A DNA stretch of 6,718 bases from DASUGM01 sp036274055 (lineage in GTDB: Bacteria > Acidobacteriota > Vicinamibacteria > Vicinamibacterales > SCN-69-37): contig DASUGM010000309.1 in assembly GCA_036274055.1 (NCBI GenBank), positions 1-6,718 on the forward strand, written 5' to 3'. The position numbers and the translations under genes were made by a program. How positions within the stretch are numbered: position 1 is the first letter of the stretch; every line of letters starts with the position of its first letter. Below, in pieces: positions 4,643 through 6,718 of this stretch. The notes under the pieces are model-generated. The model was not told the DNA's origin and searched no databases. It saw only the letters and a program-made list of their open reading frames with translations.

Positions 4643-6718
4643 ATGGCCGATCTGAAATTCGCGTGGCGCGCACTGTGGAAGAACCGCGGCTTTGCCACCG
4701 TCGCGATCCTCACGCTCGCGATTGCCGTCGGCGGCACGAGCGCGATCTACAGCGTCCTCAACGCCGTGGTGCTGCGGCCGCTGCCGTACCCGAACGCCGA
4801 GGAACTCGTCATCATCCGCGACGCGTCGCCGCCGCGCTTTCCGAGCTTCTCCGTCTCGCCGGGCCGGTTTCTCGAGTGGCAGACCCGCACGCACGCCTTC
4901 AGCGGCATCGTCGCGTCGCAGGGCGCGAACGTGAATTTGACCGGAGACGGCGAGCCGCTCCGCCTGCGCGCCGCGCTGGTCTCCTCGAACTACTTCACCG
5001 TGCTGGGCACGCCGGCGATCGCCGGCCGCGTGTTCAGTCCCGATGACGAGGCACGCGAGACGCCGACGACGACCGTCGTGATCTCGGAGGGGCTCTGGCG
5101 CAGCCGGTTCGGCGGCGAGACCTCGATCGCCGGGCGGAAGATCCTGATCGATGACAAACCGATGACCATCGTCGGCGTCATCGCGCCGCCGGCGGGCACG
5201 ACGACGCAGCTCTGGTCGATCTGGAATGTGTCGGCCGACGAGCGCCGCCGCTACGGCAGCCACTATCTTCAGGTCCTCGGCCGGATGAAGCCGGGCGTTC
5301 GCGTCGAAGACGCGCGCGCCGATCTTCTCAACGCCGCACGCGAGATCGAGCCGCTCGATGCCGGGAACAAGAGTTGGACGGCGCTGCTCGATCCGTTGCT
5401 GGATTACTCGATTCGCAACGTCCGCGCCGGGTTGTGGGTGCTGTCGGCGTCGGTCGGTCTCGTGTTGCTGATTGCGTGCGCGAACATCGCCAATCTCCTG
5501 CTCGCCCGGGGAGTCTCGCGCCAGCGGGAACTCGGCGTCCGCGCCGCGCTCGGGGCCTCGCGGGCGCGGCTGGCCAGACAGATGTTCGTCGAGAATCTGC
5601 TGCTCGGCGGGCTCGGCAGCACGCTCGGCCTGGTGTTCGCGTGGGGGCTGCTGCGCCTGATCATCGCCGGCGCGCCCGCGGACATTCCGCGCATCGCCAC
5701 GATTGGCATGGACGGCGCGACGATCGTGTTCACCGCGTTGATGGCGCTGGTGACGCCGATCCTCTTCGGGCTGCTGCCGACCATTCAAGTCTCGCGCGCC
5801 GACCTGCAGGCAGTGGTCGCGCAGGGCGGCCGCGCCGGCGGCACGACGATGCGCGCGCGGACCCGGGCGGCGCTGATCGTCGCCGAGGTCGCGGTCGCGG
5901 TGATGCTGGTCGCCGGGTCGACGCTGTTCATTCGCAGTTTCACGAAGTTGATCAACGTCTCGCCGGGCTACGACGCCAGTCGCGCGCTCATCGTCGGACT
6001 CTCGCTGCCGTCCAGCCGTTACGAGAGCGACGACAAGCGCGAGCAATTCTGGGCAGCGCTGGTCGATCGCGTCAATCAACTGCCCGGCGTCGAGGCCGCC
6101 GGCGTGTCACAGTCGGTGCCGCTGCTTGGCGATTTCGTCAGCAGCATCGACATTCCCGGGAAGATCGACGCCAACGCCCCCGATCGTCCGGCGACGAACT
6201 TCTACGGCGTCAGCCCCGGCTACTTCAAGGCGATGGGGATCCCGTTGTTGCGGGGCCGCGGCCCGCTCGACAGCGACACCGCCAGCGGCGCCCGCGTCAT
6301 CGTCATCTCGAAGACGCTCGCTGACCGGCACTTCGAAGGCGAGGATCCGATCGGCAAACAACTGCGGGTCGGCCAGGGACCGCGGCGCGAGCCGGCGACG
6401 ATCATCGGCATCGCCGGCGACATCAAGCAATACGACCTGGCCAGCGCGACGACGCTCCAGGTCTACGAGCCGGTTCGGCAGCACGCGTATTTTGGCGCGC
6501 TGTCGTTGATCGTGCGCACCACCAGCGCGCCGGAGGCGGCGACCGCGGCGATTCGCGCCGTCGTCCGCGATCTCGATCCGGCGTTGCCGATCGCGTCGGC
6601 GCGGACGATGGAGGACGTCGTCAACACCTCGGTCGGATCGCGGCGATTCACGACCACGATCCTCGCGTCGTTCGCGGGCGTGGCGCTGCTGCTCTCGGCG
6701 ATTGGCGTCTACGGCCTG
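4643..6718 (+). CDS. MacB/FtsX-type ABC transporter permease, ADOP family (3' end outside window)
   Basis: The frame is open from the ATG at 4643 to the last codon of the window (692 residues) with no interruption. Residues 17-44 form the first membrane helix. A periplasmic MacB-type core domain (about 45-240) follows. Next is an FtsX unit with helices near 263-288, 318-342 and 360-380, including the conserved cytoplasmic loop RQRELGVRAALGASRARL (293-310). A second unit starts with a helix at 408-432, followed by another periplasmic domain (about 433-660) and the beginning of a helix at 671-692. This duplicated layout matches the 'acidobacterial duplicated orphan permease' family, typically about 800 residues. 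Roughly 100 residues with the last helices are therefore missing because the window ends. Such permeases usually lack an adjacent ATPase gene, and none is seen here. The substrate is unknown; a MacB-like mechanotransmission role is inferred from the family. No strong Shine-Dalgarno precedes the start. Confidence 0.93.
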   Translation, partial: MADLKFAWRALWKNRGFATVAILTLAIAVGGTSAIYSVLNAVVLRPLPYPNAEELVIIRDASPPRFPSFSVSPGRFLEWQTRTHAFSGIVASQGANVNLTGDGEPLRLRAALVSSNYFTVLGTPAIAGRVFSPDDEARETPTTTVVISEGLWRSRFGGETSIAGRKILIDDKPMTIVGVIAPPAGTTTQLWSIWNVSADERRRYGSHYLQVLGRMKPGVRVEDARADLLNAAREIEPLDAGNKSWTALLDPLLDYSIRNVRAGLWVLSASVGLVLLIACANIANLLLARGVSRQRELGVRAALGASRARLARQMFVENLLLGGLGSTLGLVFAWGLLRLIIAGAPADIPRIATIGMDGATIVFTALMALVTPILFGLLPTIQVSRADLQAVVAQGGRAGGTTMRARTRAALIVAEVAVAVMLVAGSTLFIRSFTKLINVSPGYDASRALIVGLSLPSSRYESDDKREQFWAALVDRVNQLPGVEAAGVSQSVPLLGDFVSSIDIPGKIDANAPDRPATNFYGVSPGYFKAMGIPLLRGRGPLDSDTASGARVIVISKTLADRHFEGEDPIGKQLRVGQGPRREPATIIGIAGDIKQYDLASATTLQVYEPVRQHAYFGALSLIVRTTSAPEAATAAIRAVVRDLDPALPIASARTMEDVVNTSVGSRRFTTTILASFAGVALLLSAIGVYGL

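Noticed and set aside
4481..6079. 532-residue minus-strand open frame and the Arg-rich plus-strand frame at 5374-6324
   Set aside because: Both overlap the permease gene, which has coherent membrane helices and FtsX motifs in its own uninterrupted frame.
1..6718. CRISPR array, insertion sequence, prophage or defence system
   Set aside because: No spaced direct repeats, transposase, integrase or nuclease motifs were seen. A tRNA cluster could host an integration site, but no integrase or duplicated tRNA end is present in the window.

Overview
The window is high-GC bacterial DNA and most probably comes from the Acidobacteriota, perhaps the Vicinamibacteria. This is an inference from content: a MacB/FtsX-type permease of the duplicated 'ADOP' kind, an FG-GAP/ASPIC-UnbV secreted protein, and an exported protein of a type I associate with Acidobacteria, all around an ordinary chromosomal recA. 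Nothing in the window looks like a phage, plasmid, transposon or CRISPR array.

Layout from left to right. Positions 1-196 hold the 3' end of a plus-strand gene that starts outside the window. A four-gene tRNA cluster on the minus strand follows (219-631), transcribed in the order Phe(GAA), Gly(GCC), Gln(UUG), Cys(GCA). All four have an encoded CCA end. A putative extended -10 promoter sits at 667-697. Next comes a short GAAC-rich spacer with a 7-bp hairpin. The plus-strand gene at 791-2275 encodes a secreted seven-repeat FG-GAP/VCBS propeller with a C-terminal ASPIC/UnbV domain. It converges on a minus-strand gene (2365-3225) for an exported protein of unknown function. Upstream of that, also on the minus strand, is recA (3302-4366), with its own consensus sigma70-type promoter (4422-4450) and a strong intrinsic terminator (3241-3282). 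The terminator should separate recA from the gene below it. On the plus strand, diverging from recA, a large ABC-transporter permease gene starts at 4643 and runs off the right edge at 6718.

The genes do not form one pathway. They are a tRNA operon, a DNA-repair housekeeping gene and three envelope or secreted proteins. I found no credible new multi-gene system. The points most worth a second look are two non-Watson-Crick positions in tRNA-Gln, a near-identical GAAC-rich word in two spacers, overlapping hairpins in the recA/permease spacer, the lack of a recognisable SOS box at recA, and the uncharacterised exported protein. Several long open frames here are antisense or tRNA-derived artefacts and are listed as rejected.
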